From the NCBI GenBank assembly GCA_902524655.1, contig CABZEG010000004.1, positions 1-64,000 on the forward strand: a DNA stretch of 64,000 bases, given 5' to 3'. Origin of the DNA: an uncultured Alphaproteobacteria bacterium. Its GTDB lineage: Bacteria; Pseudomonadota; Alphaproteobacteria; Rhodobacterales; Rhodobacteraceae. Below the pieces are notes generated by a model. That model saw only the letters and a program-made list of their open reading frames with translations. It searched no databases and was not told the DNA's origin. Made by a program: the position numbers and the translations under genes. Numbering within the stretch: the first letter of the stretch is position 1; each line of letters opens with the position of its first letter. This document shows positions 18,080-28,049 of this stretch, piece by piece.

Positions 18080-20647
18080 TTAAACACCACTCTTCAACTT
18101 GTGGAGAATATTTAGCGCTTCGATAGGTGTTATGGATTCTAAATCAATGCTGTCTAACTCATTTCTGACTCTAAGAAGCCTTTCCCTTTCATAATCTTCA
18201 TCCCTTAAAAGAATATCTTTTTTTCTTAATCCTTCCTTTTGAAGTTTTCCAAGCAATGCGTTAGCCTCGACTATGACCTCCCTAGGAAAACCAGCTAGTT
18301 GTGCAACCTTTATCCCTAAGGAACCTTTCGATTTCCCTTTTATTACTTTGTAAGAATAAATTATTTCGTCATTCCATTCCTTAATTTCACAACAAACATT
18401 ACTAACTTTGGAGTTGTTTTTTTCAATATCTGTAAGCTCATGGTAGTGTGTTGCAAACAGGGTTCTGGATTTATTACTTCTCAGAACTCTTTCAATAATA
18501 GCCCAAGCTATAGCCAATCCATCGAAAGTTGATGTGCCTCTCCCTATTTCATCTAAAATAATAAAAGATTTATCGTCAGCGTTTTTAATAATATTGCTTG
18601 TTTCTAGCATTTCTACCATAAACGTGGACTGACCTTTAGAAATATTGTCTGATGCTCCTATTCTGCTAAACAATTTGTTTGCTATCCCAATCTTAGCTTG
18701 CTTCGCGGGAATGTAGGATCCAATTTGTGCTAAAATAATTATGTGTGCATTTTGTCTCAGAAATGTTGATTTACCGGCCATATTAGGTCCTGTTATCAGC
18801 CACAACTGCTCGTTCGTACTTAATGAACAATCATTTGGAACGAAGGCATTTAGGCTTTTCTTTAAAATTGTTTTTTCAACCACAGAATGGCGACCATCTT
18901 TAATAATGAAATCTTTGCTGTTATCTATTGAAGGACAGCACCAATTATTTGTTTTTGCTACATAACCGAGAGTTGAGCAAACATCTAAAGATGATATTTT
19001 TTTAGATAAAATTATAATATCTTTACTGACCTCCAGTACCTTCTTATGCAATTTTTCTAATATTTCTATCTCTAGATTTAAAGAATTATTCCTGGCATCA
19101 AGAAAAGTTTTCTCTATGTGATCAAGGCTTATACTTTTAATCCGAACAGTATTAGCTGTTGTTTGTCTATGAAAAAATTCAGGGTCTTCTAATAATTTAC
19201 TCTTATAAGAAATTGGGGTTTCAAAAAAATATCCTAAAACATTGTTATATTTCAATTTAAGTGATTTTATACCAGTTTTTTGAGAATATTCTTTTTGTAA
19301 GTCTAGAAGATCATAGGTCGCTTTTTTTTCTACCAATTTAATTTTGTTTAATTCATCGTTGTATTTTTCTTTAATAAAGCCTCCTTCTTTTATAGTTAGA
19401 GGAGGATTTTCTATAATGGCCAAGTCGAGCTCTTCAATTATACTTTTCAGATTATCTTCGACGATCTTACCGAGTATAATTCTATTTTCCTTTAGAAACT
19501 TTACATTTTCTTTTAATGTAAAAAATAGGCTCATGCCTGTCTTTAAAGAATAAAGGTCTCTAGGGTTTGGACCAAGTCTTATCAGCCGGGACAAAGCTCT
19601 TTCTGTATCAGGAAACTTACTTATTAAAGCCCTAACTTTCTCAGTAGTTTGCGGATTACTATAAAAATCAGTAATCTTCCTCTGCCACTTCAAAATTTGA
19701 TCTTTTTGTGTGGATGGAGCGTTTAATCGTCTCTTTAATAGTCTTGAACCAAGAAGACTGCAGGTTTTATCAATTACACCTAATAGTGAAGAGCCTTTTT
19801 CACCGTCCAAAGAAGTGTTTATTTCAAGGTTCTTTCGCGTGGAAGGATCCATAATCATTATGTTTGAAAGCTCTAATTGTTCAGGGATATCATAATATTC
19901 TAGAAATAAGTTTTTATTTCTTTGAAGATATTCCACTACTATGTAAATCGATCCCAGCAGACTGGTATTAAGTTTTTGAAGATTATCTTTATCAAAAAAA
20001 GAGGACAAGAAATCGATAAAATTGTCTCTAGAAATATTTTTGTTTCTTTGAAGCCAAGTTATTTCTACAGGTGTGTCTGATTTAAGAATGGATAATTCTC
20101 TTGTATTTTTATATGAGAGGGTTTCATTAGGCGATATTTGATCGATAAATGATAATAATTGTGACTCATTAATTATCGATGATTTGAACAAACCAGTTGA
20201 AATATCTATCCAGCAAGAGGTCCAAACGTTATCAAAAAAAAATAAGCCCATTAATATATTGTTTTCTTTTTGTACTAGAAAAGATTCTTCTAATTTTGTC
20301 CCCGGTGTGATTATTCTCACAACATCTCTCTTCACAATTTCCTTATACCCTCTTTTTTTTGCTTCTTTGGGAGTCTCAAGCTGTTCACATATGGCGACTT
20401 TTACATTTTTATCTAGAAGTGTTTTGATATATCCCTCTGCAGAGTGAAAGGGAACCCCGCACATCGGTATATCTTTCCCATTGTGTTGTCCTCTTTTTGT
20501 GAGAACAATATTAAGATACTTTGATGCTAACTCAGCGTCAGAAAAAAAAAGCTCATAAAAATCACCCATTCTAAAAAACAGTAAAGCGTCTTTATGATCA
20601 GCTTTAATATTTAGGTACTGCTGGATAACAGGAGTTGTTTGCACCAC
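18080..20647 (-). CDS. mutS: DNA mismatch repair protein MutS
   Basis: Recognises mismatches and recruits MutL. The N-terminal mismatch-binding motif GDFYELF (Phe and Glu of F-x-E present) is near residue 28; the clamp and lever domains follow, then Walker A ITGPNMAGKSTFLRQ, DEIGRGTSTFDG and FATHYHEL. Length 855 is normal. The start is GTG (20647-20645). It lies 68 nt after dnaJ on the same strand, so it may belong to a dnaK-dnaJ-mutS unit. Confidence 0.97.
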   Translation of the reverse strand: MVQTTPVIQQYLNIKADHKDALLFFRMGDFYELFFSDAELASKYLNIVLTKRGQHNGKDIPMCGVPFHSAEGYIKTLLDKNVKVAICEQLETPKEAKKRGYKEIVKRDVVRIITPGTKLEESFLVQKENNILMGLFFFDNVWTSCWIDISTGLFKSSIINESQLLSFIDQISPNETLSYKNTRELSILKSDTPVEITWLQRNKNISRDNFIDFLSSFFDKDNLQKLNTSLLGSIYIVVEYLQRNKNLFLEYYDIPEQLELSNIMIMDPSTRKNLEINTSLDGEKGSSLLGVIDKTCSLLGSRLLKRRLNAPSTQKDQILKWQRKITDFYSNPQTTEKVRALISKFPDTERALSRLIRLGPNPRDLYSLKTGMSLFFTLKENVKFLKENRIILGKIVEDNLKSIIEELDLAIIENPPLTIKEGGFIKEKYNDELNKIKLVEKKATYDLLDLQKEYSQKTGIKSLKLKYNNVLGYFFETPISYKSKLLEDPEFFHRQTTANTVRIKSISLDHIEKTFLDARNNSLNLEIEILEKLHKKVLEVSKDIIILSKKISSLDVCSTLGYVAKTNNWCCPSIDNSKDFIIKDGRHSVVEKTILKKSLNAFVPNDCSLSTNEQLWLITGPNMAGKSTFLRQNAHIIILAQIGSYIPAKQAKIGIANKLFSRIGASDNISKGQSTFMVEMLETSNIIKNADDKSFIILDEIGRGTSTFDGLAIAWAIIERVLRSNKSRTLFATHYHELTDIEKNNSKVSNVCCEIKEWNDEIIYSYKVIKGKSKGSLGIKVAQLAGFPREVIVEANALLGKLQKEGLRKKDILLRDEDYERERLLRVRNELDSIDLESITPIEALNILHKLKSGV

Positions 20648-20715
20648 AATTATTTTCTAATTATTAGTTTACTTGTATTTTAATAGTGTACAATTTGGAA
20701 TAAGTAAGCAATGTT

Positions 20716-21855
20716 TTAGTTACTGTTTTTTTCCCAGAAATTTTTCACTTTTGAAAAAAAATTTGAATGTTTTGGATTATTATCATTTTCTTGAAGAGAC
20801 TTATCAAACTCTCTTAGTATGTCTTTCTGTTTTTCATTCAGGTTAACAGGAGTTTCTATATGCAGCTCTATATATAAATCGCCGAAAGAACTGCCCCGGA
20901 TGTTGGGCATGCCTTTGCCTCTCAATCGTAGCTGTTTTCCATTTTGAATACCAGCAGGTACCTTAACCCTAGTCTTTCCACCGTCAAGAGTTGGCGCCTC
21001 TATGTCGCCACCGAGTGTGGCTGAGACTATAGAAATAGGTATTTGGCAGAATAGGTTAGCGCCATCTCTCTGAAATATTGAGTGATCAAGAACCTCAGTA
21101 AAAATATACAGGTCTCCACTTGGGCCATTTTGCAATCCTACCTCGCCCTCACCAGATAATCTAATCCGTGTTCCGGTCTCAACCCCAGGTGGAATATTAA
21201 CGCTCAGGTTTTTATTTTTTTGAGATGTACCAGAGCCGGAACAAAAACGACATGGGTTTTTGTTCATCTGGCCTTTTCCGGAGCATGTGGGACATGTTCT
21301 TTCAACCGTAAAAAACCCTTGTTGTGCTCTTACTTTTCCTAATCCGCCGCATGTAGGGCAAGAAGAGGGTTGACTTCCATCCTTACCACCTGTTCCAGAA
21401 CATTGATCGCATTTTACAGAAGAAGGTACGGTAATTGTAGTTGACTTTCCTTTGTAAGCTTCTTCTAAGGATAAAGTCATGTTGTACCTTAGATCTGAAC
21501 CTCTTCTTGAAGAGGAACTAGATCCTCTCCGTGAGGAACCGCCCATAAAATCTCCAAAGAGATCTTCAAATACATCTGAAAATGCTGATGAAAAGTCTGC
21601 ACCTCCACTCGAGTTACCAAAACCACCATTTTCAAAAGCTGCATGACCATATTGGTCATATGCTGCTTTCTTGTTTGGGTCTTTAAGTATTTCATAGGCC
21701 TCGTTTACTGCTTTAAACTCTTCTTCCGCTTTAGAACTTCCAGCGTTTTTATCTGGGTGTAGCTCTTTAGCCTTTGCTCTAAATGCTTTCTTTATATCAG
21801 CCTCTGAAGCACCATTGGTAATACCAAGCGTTTCATAGTAGTCTCTTTTTGACAT
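20716..21855 (-). CDS. dnaJ: Chaperone DnaJ (Hsp40)
   Basis: Co-chaperone that delivers clients to DnaK and stimulates its ATPase. The J domain at residues 1-70 has the HPD motif in LHPDKN; a Gly/Phe/Ser-rich linker follows, then four zinc-binding repeats ([32 protein letters not shown]) and two C-terminal substrate domains. Length 379 is typical. It starts 40 nt after dnaK. Confidence 0.98.
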   Translation of the reverse strand: MSKRDYYETLGITNGASEADIKKAFRAKAKELHPDKNAGSSKAEEEFKAVNEAYEILKDPNKKAAYDQYGHAAFENGGFGNSSGGADFSSAFSDVFEDLFGDFMGGSSRRGSSSSSRRGSDLRYNMTLSLEEAYKGKSTTITVPSSVKCDQCSGTGGKDGSQPSSCPTCGGLGKVRAQQGFFTVERTCPTCSGKGQMNKNPCRFCSGSGTSQKNKNLSVNIPPGVETGTRIRLSGEGEVGLQNGPSGDLYIFTEVLDHSIFQRDGANLFCQIPISIVSATLGGDIEAPTLDGGKTRVKVPAGIQNGKQLRLRGKGMPNIRGSSFGDLYIELHIETPVNLNEKQKDILREFDKSLQENDNNPKHSNFFSKVKNFWEKNSN

Positions 21856-21895
21856 TTAGCTTTCCATATTTAGAAGAAACGATAGAGGGATTCAA

Positions 21896-23809
21896 TTATT
21901 TCTTCTGATCATCCAAGTCTTCGAAATCGGCATCAACAATGTCCCCATCGTCCTTATTTACATTATCATCGGTTGCGACAGGCTCATCAGAATTTTTCTC
22001 TGCCTCCGCCTTATATATAGCTTCTCCAAGCTTCATCGATGCTTCGGTTAAATCTTGACATCTCGCTTTAATTTTCTCTGCATCATCACTCTCTAAAACT
22101 TCCTTTAGCGCCTTCATTGATAGTTCCATAGCCTCTATGGTAGACGGGTCAACTTTATCACCGTGCTCTTCTATGGACTTTTGTGTACTGTGTATGAGGC
22201 CCTCAGCTTGGTTTTTTGCCTCAACAAGATCTTTTTTTGCTTTATCCGACTCGGCATTTTCTTCGGCGTCTTGGACCATTTTATCTATTTCTTCTTCGGA
22301 AAGCCCACCTGACGCCTGTATTGTTATTTTCTGCTCTTTTCCTGTGCCTTTGTCTTTAGCTGATACGGAAACAATACCATTTGCATCTATATCAAAAGTT
22401 ACCTCAATCTGTGGCATTCCCCTAGGGGCAGGAGGTATTTCTTCTAAATTAAATTTTCCAAGCTCTTTATTATCGTTAGCCATATCTCGCTCACCTTGAA
22501 ACACTCTTATAGTTACGGCACTTTGATTGTCCTCAGCAGTGGAAAAGACCTGACTTTTTTTTGTTGGAATGGTCGTATTCCGGTCGATCAACCTCGTAAA
22601 TACACCTCCTAATGTTTCTATTCCCAGACTTAATGGTGTTACATCTAAAAGAACAACATCTTTAACGTCACCCTGTAAAACCCCAGCCTGAATTGCAGCT
22701 CCCATAGCAACTACTTCATCAGGATTAACACCTTTATGAGGCTCTTTTCCGAAGAAACTAGTTACTTCTTCGATAACTTTGGGCATTCTTGTCATTCCTC
22801 CAACAAGAACCACTTCGTCTATATCGCCTTTCTTAACGTCAGCGTCCGTTATAGCAGCCTGACATGGTTTCAATGACCTTGCTATAAGGTCTGCCACTAT
22901 GCTTTCCAATTTTGCTCTGGTCAATTTCATTACTAAATGCAAAGGTTGACTGGTTTTTGGGTCCATAGATATAAAAGGTTGATTGATTTCAGTCTGGCTT
23001 GAAGATGACAATTCTATTTTTGCTTTTTCAGCGGCTTCCTTAAGTCTCTGTAAAGCCATTTTGTCTGCCTTTAAATCGACACCGTTATCTTTTTTAAATT
23101 CTTCTGCTAGATGATCAACTATTCTTAGGTCAAAGTCCTCTCCACCTAAAAAGGTGTCTCCATTTGTTGATTTGACCTCAAATAGCCCATCATCGATTTC
23201 CAAAATAGAAATATCAAAGGTACCACCACCCAAATCGTAAACGGCTATGGTTTTACCACCCTTTTTTTCTAACCCATAAGCAAGTGCAGCGGCGGTAGGC
23301 TCATTTATAATTCTAAGAACTTCTAATCCGGCAATTTTGCCAGCATCTTTTGTAGCCTGTCTTTGAGCATCGTTAAAGTAAGCTGGCACAGTGATAACTG
23401 CCTGTGTTACCTCGTTCCCAAGGTGGCTTTCTGCGGTCTCTTTCATTTTCTGTAATATAAATGCAGATATTTGACTTGGAGAAAACTTCTCTCCTTTTGC
23501 CTCAACCCAGGCATCTTTATTACTTCCTTCAACAATGTTGTAGGGAACCATTTTTTTGTCTTTCGAAACCATTGGGTCGTTATACTGTCTACCTATTAAT
23601 CTTTTCACTGCGAAAAGTGTGTCCGATGGGTTTGTAACTGCTTGTCTTTTAGCTGGTTGACCTACCAAGCGCTCATCATCGGTAAATCCTACAATTGAGG
23701 GTGTAGTTCTGGCGCCTTCCGAGTTTTCAACAACCTTGGCGTTTGCGCCTTCCATTATAGCAACACATGAATTTGTTGTTCCCAAGTCTATACCAATGAC
23801 TTTGCTCAT
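21896..23809 (-). CDS. dnaK: Chaperone DnaK (Hsp70)
   Basis: Main ATP-dependent Hsp70. N-terminal [30 protein letters not shown], the ATPase signature YDLGGGTFD, the linker [19 protein letters not shown], a substrate-binding domain and an acidic tail ending in EDLDDQKK. Length 637 is normal. An alphaproteobacterial heat-shock promoter lies 40-70 nt upstream; dnaJ follows in the same unit. Confidence 0.99.
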   Translation of the reverse strand: MSKVIGIDLGTTNSCVAIMEGANAKVVENSEGARTTPSIVGFTDDERLVGQPAKRQAVTNPSDTLFAVKRLIGRQYNDPMVSKDKKMVPYNIVEGSNKDAWVEAKGEKFSPSQISAFILQKMKETAESHLGNEVTQAVITVPAYFNDAQRQATKDAGKIAGLEVLRIINEPTAAALAYGLEKKGGKTIAVYDLGGGTFDISILEIDDGLFEVKSTNGDTFLGGEDFDLRIVDHLAEEFKKDNGVDLKADKMALQRLKEAAEKAKIELSSSSQTEINQPFISMDPKTSQPLHLVMKLTRAKLESIVADLIARSLKPCQAAITDADVKKGDIDEVVLVGGMTRMPKVIEEVTSFFGKEPHKGVNPDEVVAMGAAIQAGVLQGDVKDVVLLDVTPLSLGIETLGGVFTRLIDRNTTIPTKKSQVFSTAEDNQSAVTIRVFQGERDMANDNKELGKFNLEEIPPAPRGMPQIEVTFDIDANGIVSVSAKDKGTGKEQKITIQASGGLSEEEIDKMVQDAEENAESDKAKKDLVEAKNQAEGLIHSTQKSIEEHGDKVDPSTIEAMELSMKALKEVLESDDAEKIKARCQDLTEASMKLGEAIYKAEAEKNSDEPVATDDNVNKDDGDIVDADFEDLDDQKK

Positions 23810-23849
23810 AATTTGACCTTTCGAAAAATAATATCGTTGATGTAATGGT

Positions 23850-23877
23850 ATATAGGCAAATAATTTTATCGTACAAG
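23850..23877 (-). promoter_or_regulatory. Heat-shock (RpoH/sigma-32-type) promoter of dnaK
   Basis: On the minus strand CTTGTAC (23877-23871) is followed, with 17 nt between the CTTG core and the next box, by CCTATAT (23856-23850). This matches the alphaproteobacterial RpoH pattern CTTG-N17-CYTATNT. The -10 box is about 40 nt from the dnaK ATG. Confidence 0.75.
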
Positions 23878-23938
23878 ATTAGATGGTGCTAAAAATGTAT
23901 TTTTGTTGTAAGAGAGAGTACATAACTTGGTTTAGCAC

Positions 23939-24733
23939 ATGATTGATACTCTTATTAAATCAGCTACAGAGGCTGGAACAGTCATTCGTAAAATTTATGA
24001 AAGCGGTAGATTTTATACATCATTTAAAAGTGACAATTCTCCAGTAACAACAGCTGATGAGAAAGCAAATGAACTGATTTTAGAATTTTTAGCCCAGCAA
24101 TTTCCTAAAATACCAGCAATATCAGAGGAATCTGAAAATTTAGTTCTAGAGGGGGGGACTTTTTTTATTATAGATCCGTTAGATGGAACTAAGGGTTTTT
24201 TAAATAAAACTAACAACTTTACAGTTAACATAGCTTTTATCAATAATTGGAAACCTGAATTAGGTGTTATATATAGTCCAATAAGCGGAGAGCTTTTTTA
24301 TACATCTTCAAACCGCGAAAGCTACAAGTATAATTTCTTAAAAAAAACTGAGAAAGTTAAATTACTAGGAAATAAAATAGATAGCGAGAGACTAACGCTA
24401 ATAACATCAGAAAACAATATAGTTGGAAAAGAAAGCAAAATTTTTAAATATGAGCGTGAGCATAAAATTATTAAAATTGGCTCATCAATAAAATTTTGCA
24501 AGCTTGCAGAAGGGGTAGCAGATTTTTATCCAAGATTTGGCCGAACCATGGAATGGGATACGGCGGCTGGCCACGCTATATTAAGTTGCACCGGAGGTTC
24601 TCTTGTTGATTTAAAGACAAAGAAAGAGCTTGTTTATGGAAAGAGAAACTTTGAAAACGGGAGCTTTGTAGCACTGAGAGAATCAAAAGATAGTGAGAAA
24701 ATTGATTGGCAAAAATTATTTTCGGGAAATTGA
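23939..24733 (+). CDS. cysQ: 3'(2'),5'-bisphosphate nucleotidase CysQ
   Basis: Inositol-monophosphatase-fold, Mg-dependent phosphatase that removes PAP formed in sulfate assimilation. Metal-binding motifs: the Glu residues of ISEESENL, DPLDGTKGF, and the C-terminal EWDTAAGHA. Length 264 is typical. PAP nucleotidase is favoured over inositol monophosphatase by the DGTKGF form. Divergent from dnaK and convergent with ptsN. Confidence 0.92.
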   Translation: MIDTLIKSATEAGTVIRKIYESGRFYTSFKSDNSPVTTADEKANELILEFLAQQFPKIPAISEESENLVLEGGTFFIIDPLDGTKGFLNKTNNFTVNIAFINNWKPELGVIYSPISGELFYTSSNRESYKYNFLKKTEKVKLLGNKIDSERLTLITSENNIVGKESKIFKYEREHKIIKIGSSIKFCKLAEGVADFYPRFGRTMEWDTAAGHAILSCTGGSLVDLKTKKELVYGKRNFENGSFVALRESKDSEKIDWQKLFSGN

Positions 24734-24825
24734 TACCTCGGCAGACTAAATTCAAGAAATGAGCACTTCAATTCATATTTTTTATTTTATCGTGAAACTG
24801 ATAGTCTGAAGTGGCTTACAACTAT

Positions 24826-24837
24826 ATTGAGCTCAAT
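24826..24837. repeat. 12-bp perfect palindrome in the cysQ/ptsN convergent gap
   Basis: ATTGAGCTCAAT is a perfect palindrome in the 129-nt noncoding gap. In the same gap TAGTCTGAAGTG (24802-24813) can pair either with CAGACTA (24742-24748) or with CACTTCA (24764-24770), two partly exclusive stems. Function unknown; there is no T-run typical of a terminator after them. Confidence 0.4.
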
Positions 24838-24862
24838 GGCCAAGTTGTTCTGACAGTAAATA

Positions 24863-25330
24863 CTAGGCGGCCTTTGAGTCTTCACTACTTGTTAGTATGG
24901 CAAATATAGATTCCGCATTCTCCGAAGATCTAAGTTTAGATCTGATTCTTTTGTTACTGAGCACTCGCGAGACCAGCGCAAGAGCTTTAAGGTGCTCAGT
25001 TCCATCGTTATTTTCTGGAGCTAATAGAGTAAAAATAAGATCTACTGGTTGCTTGTCTGCTGATTCAAAGTCTATTGGGTTTTCTAAACTTGAAAAAAAG
25101 CCAAATATCTTGGTCAAGCCCCTTATTTTTACATGAGGTATTGCCACCCCATTACCAATTCCCGTTGGTCCGAGAATTTCTCGTTGTTGCAAGGACTTTG
25201 CTATATTCATACTGGCAATGCCCACATGATCCGATGCCATATTAGCAATATCTTGCAAAAGTTTCTTTTTGTTTGCGGCTTTTACCTTTGTCCGAATACC
25301 TTTATTAGATAAAATGTCGTCGATTTTCAT
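24863..25330 (-). CDS. ptsN: Nitrogen-regulatory PTS EIIA component PtsN
   Basis: EIIA-Ntr receives phosphate from NPr and regulates potassium, nitrogen or envelope functions. The phosphorylated His is in NGVAIPHVKI near residue 66; ILGPTGIG-like and PVDLIFTLLAPEN segments also match. ATG 25330 (M-K-I-D-D-I-L) gives the usual ~155-residue start; a GTG at 25345 would add five residues. It follows lptB, but rpoN and hpf, which normally separate these genes, are absent. Confidence 0.94.
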   Translation of the reverse strand: MKIDDILSNKGIRTKVKAANKKKLLQDIANMASDHVGIASMNIAKSLQQREILGPTGIGNGVAIPHVKIRGLTKIFGFFSSLENPIDFESADKQPVDLIFTLLAPENNDGTEHLKALALVSRVLSNKRIRSKLRSSENAESIFAILTSSEDSKAA

Positions 25331-25400
25331 AAAACTACCCCCCAAATGTGGCAGAAGATTACAACAAAAATTTTTTTTTTTCTACAGTTTTCTATAATTT

Positions 25401-26168
25401 TTACAAAGCAAATTTGTCACCCAAGTAAACTCGTCTCACGTCTTGGTCACTAACAACAAACTCAGGAGTTCCGTACTTTATAATTTTTCCATCGTTTATA
25501 ATGTAGGCCCTATCAACTATTTTTAATGTTTCTCTAACGTTATGATCAGTAATTAAAATTCCTATGTTTCTATTTTTCAATCCTCGAACTAAGCCCCTTA
25601 TTTCATCGATGGCTATTGGGTCAACACCGGCGAAGGGTTCATCTAATAAAATATATTTTGGTTGACTTGCAAGACATCGCGCTATTTCAACTCTTCTTCT
25701 TTCACCACCAGAAAGATTGACTGCTTTTGCGTTTCGGAGATGTGTTATCGAAAACTCACCCATTAATTCCTCAAGCTTCTTCCGTCTTTCCTTTGAATTT
25801 ATTATTTTTAGTTCTAATATCGCATTAATATTTTTTTCTACACTAAGACCTTTAAAAATCGATGACTCCTGGGGAAGATAACCAAGTCCAGCTTTTGACC
25901 TTCTATACATGGGAAGGCTGGAAATTTCATTTCCATCCAGTTTAATAGAACCACCATCTGAACTATGTATACCTGCAATTATGTTAAAAGCTGTTGTTTT
26001 TCCAGCCCCATTTGGACCAAGTAGGCTTACTACTTCACCCCTAGTCACATAAATATTGAAATCCATCAAAGCAAGTCTGGATTTGTATACTTTTCTCAAA
26101 CCCTGCACTTTTAAACCAACATCTGCATTAGTTTGGTTGTCCACAGTTAAATATGGCTTTGTCAACAA
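25401..26168 (-). CDS. lptB: LPS export ABC transporter ATP-binding protein LptB
   Basis: ATPase of the LptB2FG extractor, which powers LPS transport to the outer membrane. Walker A LLGPNGAGKTTAF near residue 50, Q-loop GYLPQESSIF, ABC signature LSGGERRRVEIAR, Walker B YILLDEPFAGVDP and H-loop ITDHNVRETL are all intact. Length 255 is slightly longer than E. coli LptB because of an N-terminal extension. It follows lptA by 8 nt. Confidence 0.97.
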   Translation of the reverse strand: MLTKPYLTVDNQTNADVGLKVQGLRKVYKSRLALMDFNIYVTRGEVVSLLGPNGAGKTTAFNIIAGIHSSDGGSIKLDGNEISSLPMYRRSKAGLGYLPQESSIFKGLSVEKNINAILELKIINSKERRKKLEELMGEFSITHLRNAKAVNLSGGERRRVEIARCLASQPKYILLDEPFAGVDPIAIDEIRGLVRGLKNRNIGILITDHNVRETLKIVDRAYIINDGKIIKYGTPEFVVSDQDVRRVYLGDKFAL

Positions 26169-26176
26169 TTACACCT

Positions 26177-26656
26177 TTAATTTTTTATAAAAGAGTCTTT
26201 TATTCCTTCAAAATCTACTGTTTCGGTAACTAAATCAACCTTTATTTTTTCTGCTTTAATTATTGAACTGCCTTGAGAAAATTCAACATTACCTGAAATA
26301 GAAACAAACTTTTTTTCGACATCCATAAAAAGTTTGTCACCCTTTGCTGAAATATCTTTATTATTTGAAAAGTATATATTTTTACTTGCCTCAACAATTT
26401 TAATCTCTTTTGAGTCGACACCGTCCAATTTAGCTATTAAAACATCTGACAGGATCACATACTCCCCATATGAAATTTTTACCTCGCCAGATAAATGTAA
26501 GACTCTGTTCTTTTTCTTTATCTGTGCAGTCTCTGAACTAAAACGTATTACTTCTTTCTTTATTTCAGAATAGGCCTCAAGCCCATGAAACAATAACAAA
26601 AAAATAAATACATTATTTAAAAATATTAATATTCCCTTAACAGGTACATGAAACAA
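26177..26656 (-). CDS. lptA: LPS periplasmic bridge protein LptA (OstA-like)
   Basis: Periplasmic beta-jellyroll protein that bridges LptC to the outer-membrane LptD. After a hydrophobic signal-like segment (ILIFLNNVFIFLLLFHG), OstA repeats such as LHLSGEVKISYGEYVILSD and ISGNVEFSQGSS are visible. No ATG starts it. TTG 26656 leaves a short signal peptide and 4 nt from the lptC stop; GTG 26713 would overlap lptC by 53 nt. I prefer TTG, with moderate certainty. Identity rests on repeats and context. Confidence 0.85.
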   Translation of the reverse strand: MFHVPVKGILIFLNNVFIFLLLFHGLEAYSEIKKEVIRFSSETAQIKKKNRVLHLSGEVKISYGEYVILSDVLIAKLDGVDSKEIKIVEASKNIYFSNNKDISAKGDKLFMDVEKKFVSISGNVEFSQGSSIIKAEKIKVDLVTETVDFEGIKDSFIKN

Positions 26657-26660
26657 TTCT

Positions 26661-27254
26661 TTAATCAATAAAGATTTCAATTTCCACTCCGTTGGTAAAA
26701 AGTATCTCCTCACCTTTTTCTAAGCCGTAAGAATATTCCATTCCCCCACTTTCTAATAATCCATACTGAGCATCAACCAAAATTTTTTTATGTCCGATCA
26801 ATAATTTTCTCTCTAAATCTGCTATTAATTCCTCAGTTCTTATCAAATTTCCCCATGAGTTTTTTATAGAGAGATTGCCATTGAACAATATACTTTTCTC
26901 ATCTAAATTCAAGCTTGCAAAGTCAGACGAAAAATTAAACTTCTGATTACTTGAAAAAGAAATTTTGCCAAGCGGCTTTGACAATATTACAGTGTTATTT
27001 TGATGACTAGGGTTCAATGCTTTCGCGTGAAAATCAAAAGTGCCACCATCTGAAGTATTTCCAGTTATATGGGCATTACGTGCCTGATACTCCAATCCAA
27101 TTCTAACATCTTTTGTTACAACTTTTACAGGAGAATCTACTTTTTTTGAATAAGAAAAAACGAAGATTATAAAGAACAACAAACCCGCAGTTAATCCTAG
27201 CATTAATTTAAGCCAAAAAACTAGTCGAGTATATTGGGTCGCATCAGTCAACAT
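26661..27254 (-). CDS. lptC: LPS export protein LptC
   Basis: Bitopic inner-membrane protein of the LPS transport bridge. One transmembrane segment near residues 13-33 (LKLMLGLTAGLLFFIIFVF) precedes a periplasmic LptC domain with repeats such as ARNAHITGNTSDGGTFDFHA. Sequence is weakly conserved, as usual for LptC, but position upstream of lptA-lptB supports it. Length 197 is normal. A promoter-like sequence lies 37-65 nt upstream. Confidence 0.9.
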   Translation of the reverse strand: MLTDATQYTRLVFWLKLMLGLTAGLLFFIIFVFSYSKKVDSPVKVVTKDVRIGLEYQARNAHITGNTSDGGTFDFHAKALNPSHQNNTVILSKPLGKISFSSNQKFNFSSDFASLNLDEKSILFNGNLSIKNSWGNLIRTEELIADLERKLLIGHKKILVDAQYGLLESGGMEYSYGLEKGEEILFTNGVEIEIFID

Positions 27255-27290
27255 GATCTAAAAGGTAATTTTCCTGTTGATTAGAAAAGT

Positions 27291-27319
27291 ATTTTACACA
27301 AGTTTTAGCATTTTCACAA
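27291..27319 (-). promoter_or_regulatory. Candidate promoter for lptC-lptA-lptB
   Basis: Minus strand TTGTGA (27319-27314), 17-nt spacer, TAAAAT (27296-27291), placed between the rnd stop and the lptC ATG. It suggests that the lpt genes have their own promoter besides any read-through from rnd. Confidence 0.45.
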
Positions 27320-27322
27320 AAA

Positions 27323-27934
27323 TTAATGTGAAAAAGGATCGATGTCTTCCCACCCCCTATTATCTAACTCGCATCTAGTAGGAAGGAAACTACAAGTCTT
27401 TTGAAAAATATCATACCTGTCTTCACGTTTTAAAATTTTATCAAGATGATTTTTAATTTTATGCAAATACAGTACATCTTGTTTAGCATAATTGATTTGA
27501 TGTTCGTCTAAAACTTCTGCTCCCCAGTAAGAAGACTGTTGTTCTTTGGAAATATCAATTGATAATATTTCTTTTACAAGGTTCTTGAGACCATGGCTTT
27601 GCGAAAATGTCCTTGCCAATTTTGATGCAATTTTAGTGCAGTATATATTTTGAGTAATGAAGTTTAAGTTTTTATGAAGAATACTAATATCAAATCTAGC
27701 ATAGTGGAAAATTTTGACAATTTCTTTGTCAGTCATTAATTTAGCTAGGTTTGGAGCATACTTCTGGTTCTTCTCGATTTGAATAATATAAACTAGACCT
27801 TTACTGTCTGCTAATTGAACCAAACACAATCTGTCCCTGCCGGATTTTAACCCCATAGTTTCAGTGTCCACAGCAATCTCGATCCCTAGCTTTAAATCTT
27901 TTGGTAAGTCGTTTTTATATATAGAAACAGTCAT
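27323..27934 (-). CDS. rnd: Ribonuclease D (short alphaproteobacterial form)
   Basis: DEDDy 3'-5' exonuclease of the RNase D family. ExoI VDTETMGL (residues ~22-29), ExoII around FHYARFDISIL and ExoIII YAKQDVLYLHKI are present. At 203 residues it lacks the HRDC domains of E. coli RNase D, as is usual in alphaproteobacteria, where it sits upstream of lptC. Role: RNA 3'-end trimming. Confidence 0.92.
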   Translation of the reverse strand: MTVSIYKNDLPKDLKLGIEIAVDTETMGLKSGRDRLCLVQLADSKGLVYIIQIEKNQKYAPNLAKLMTDKEIVKIFHYARFDISILHKNLNFITQNIYCTKIASKLARTFSQSHGLKNLVKEILSIDISKEQQSSYWGAEVLDEHQINYAKQDVLYLHKIKNHLDKILKREDRYDIFQKTCSFLPTRCELDNRGWEDIDPFSH

Positions 27935-27964
27935 TTTTGTTTTTGGTGGTTTGTGTTTATTTCA

Positions 27965-27992
27965 TTTATATAAATTTTCGGGAATTTGTAAA
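27965..27992 (-). promoter_or_regulatory. Weak candidate promoter for rnd
   Basis: Minus strand TTTACA (27992-27987), 16-nt spacer, TATAAA (27970-27965), about 30 nt upstream of the rnd ATG in the rnd/NDUFA9-like divergent gap. AT-rich context makes a chance match possible. Confidence 0.35.
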
Positions 27993-28049
27993 ATTTTTAT
28001 GATATGTAAAAAATAGATTATTTTAAATAAAAATATTTTTACACGGATA

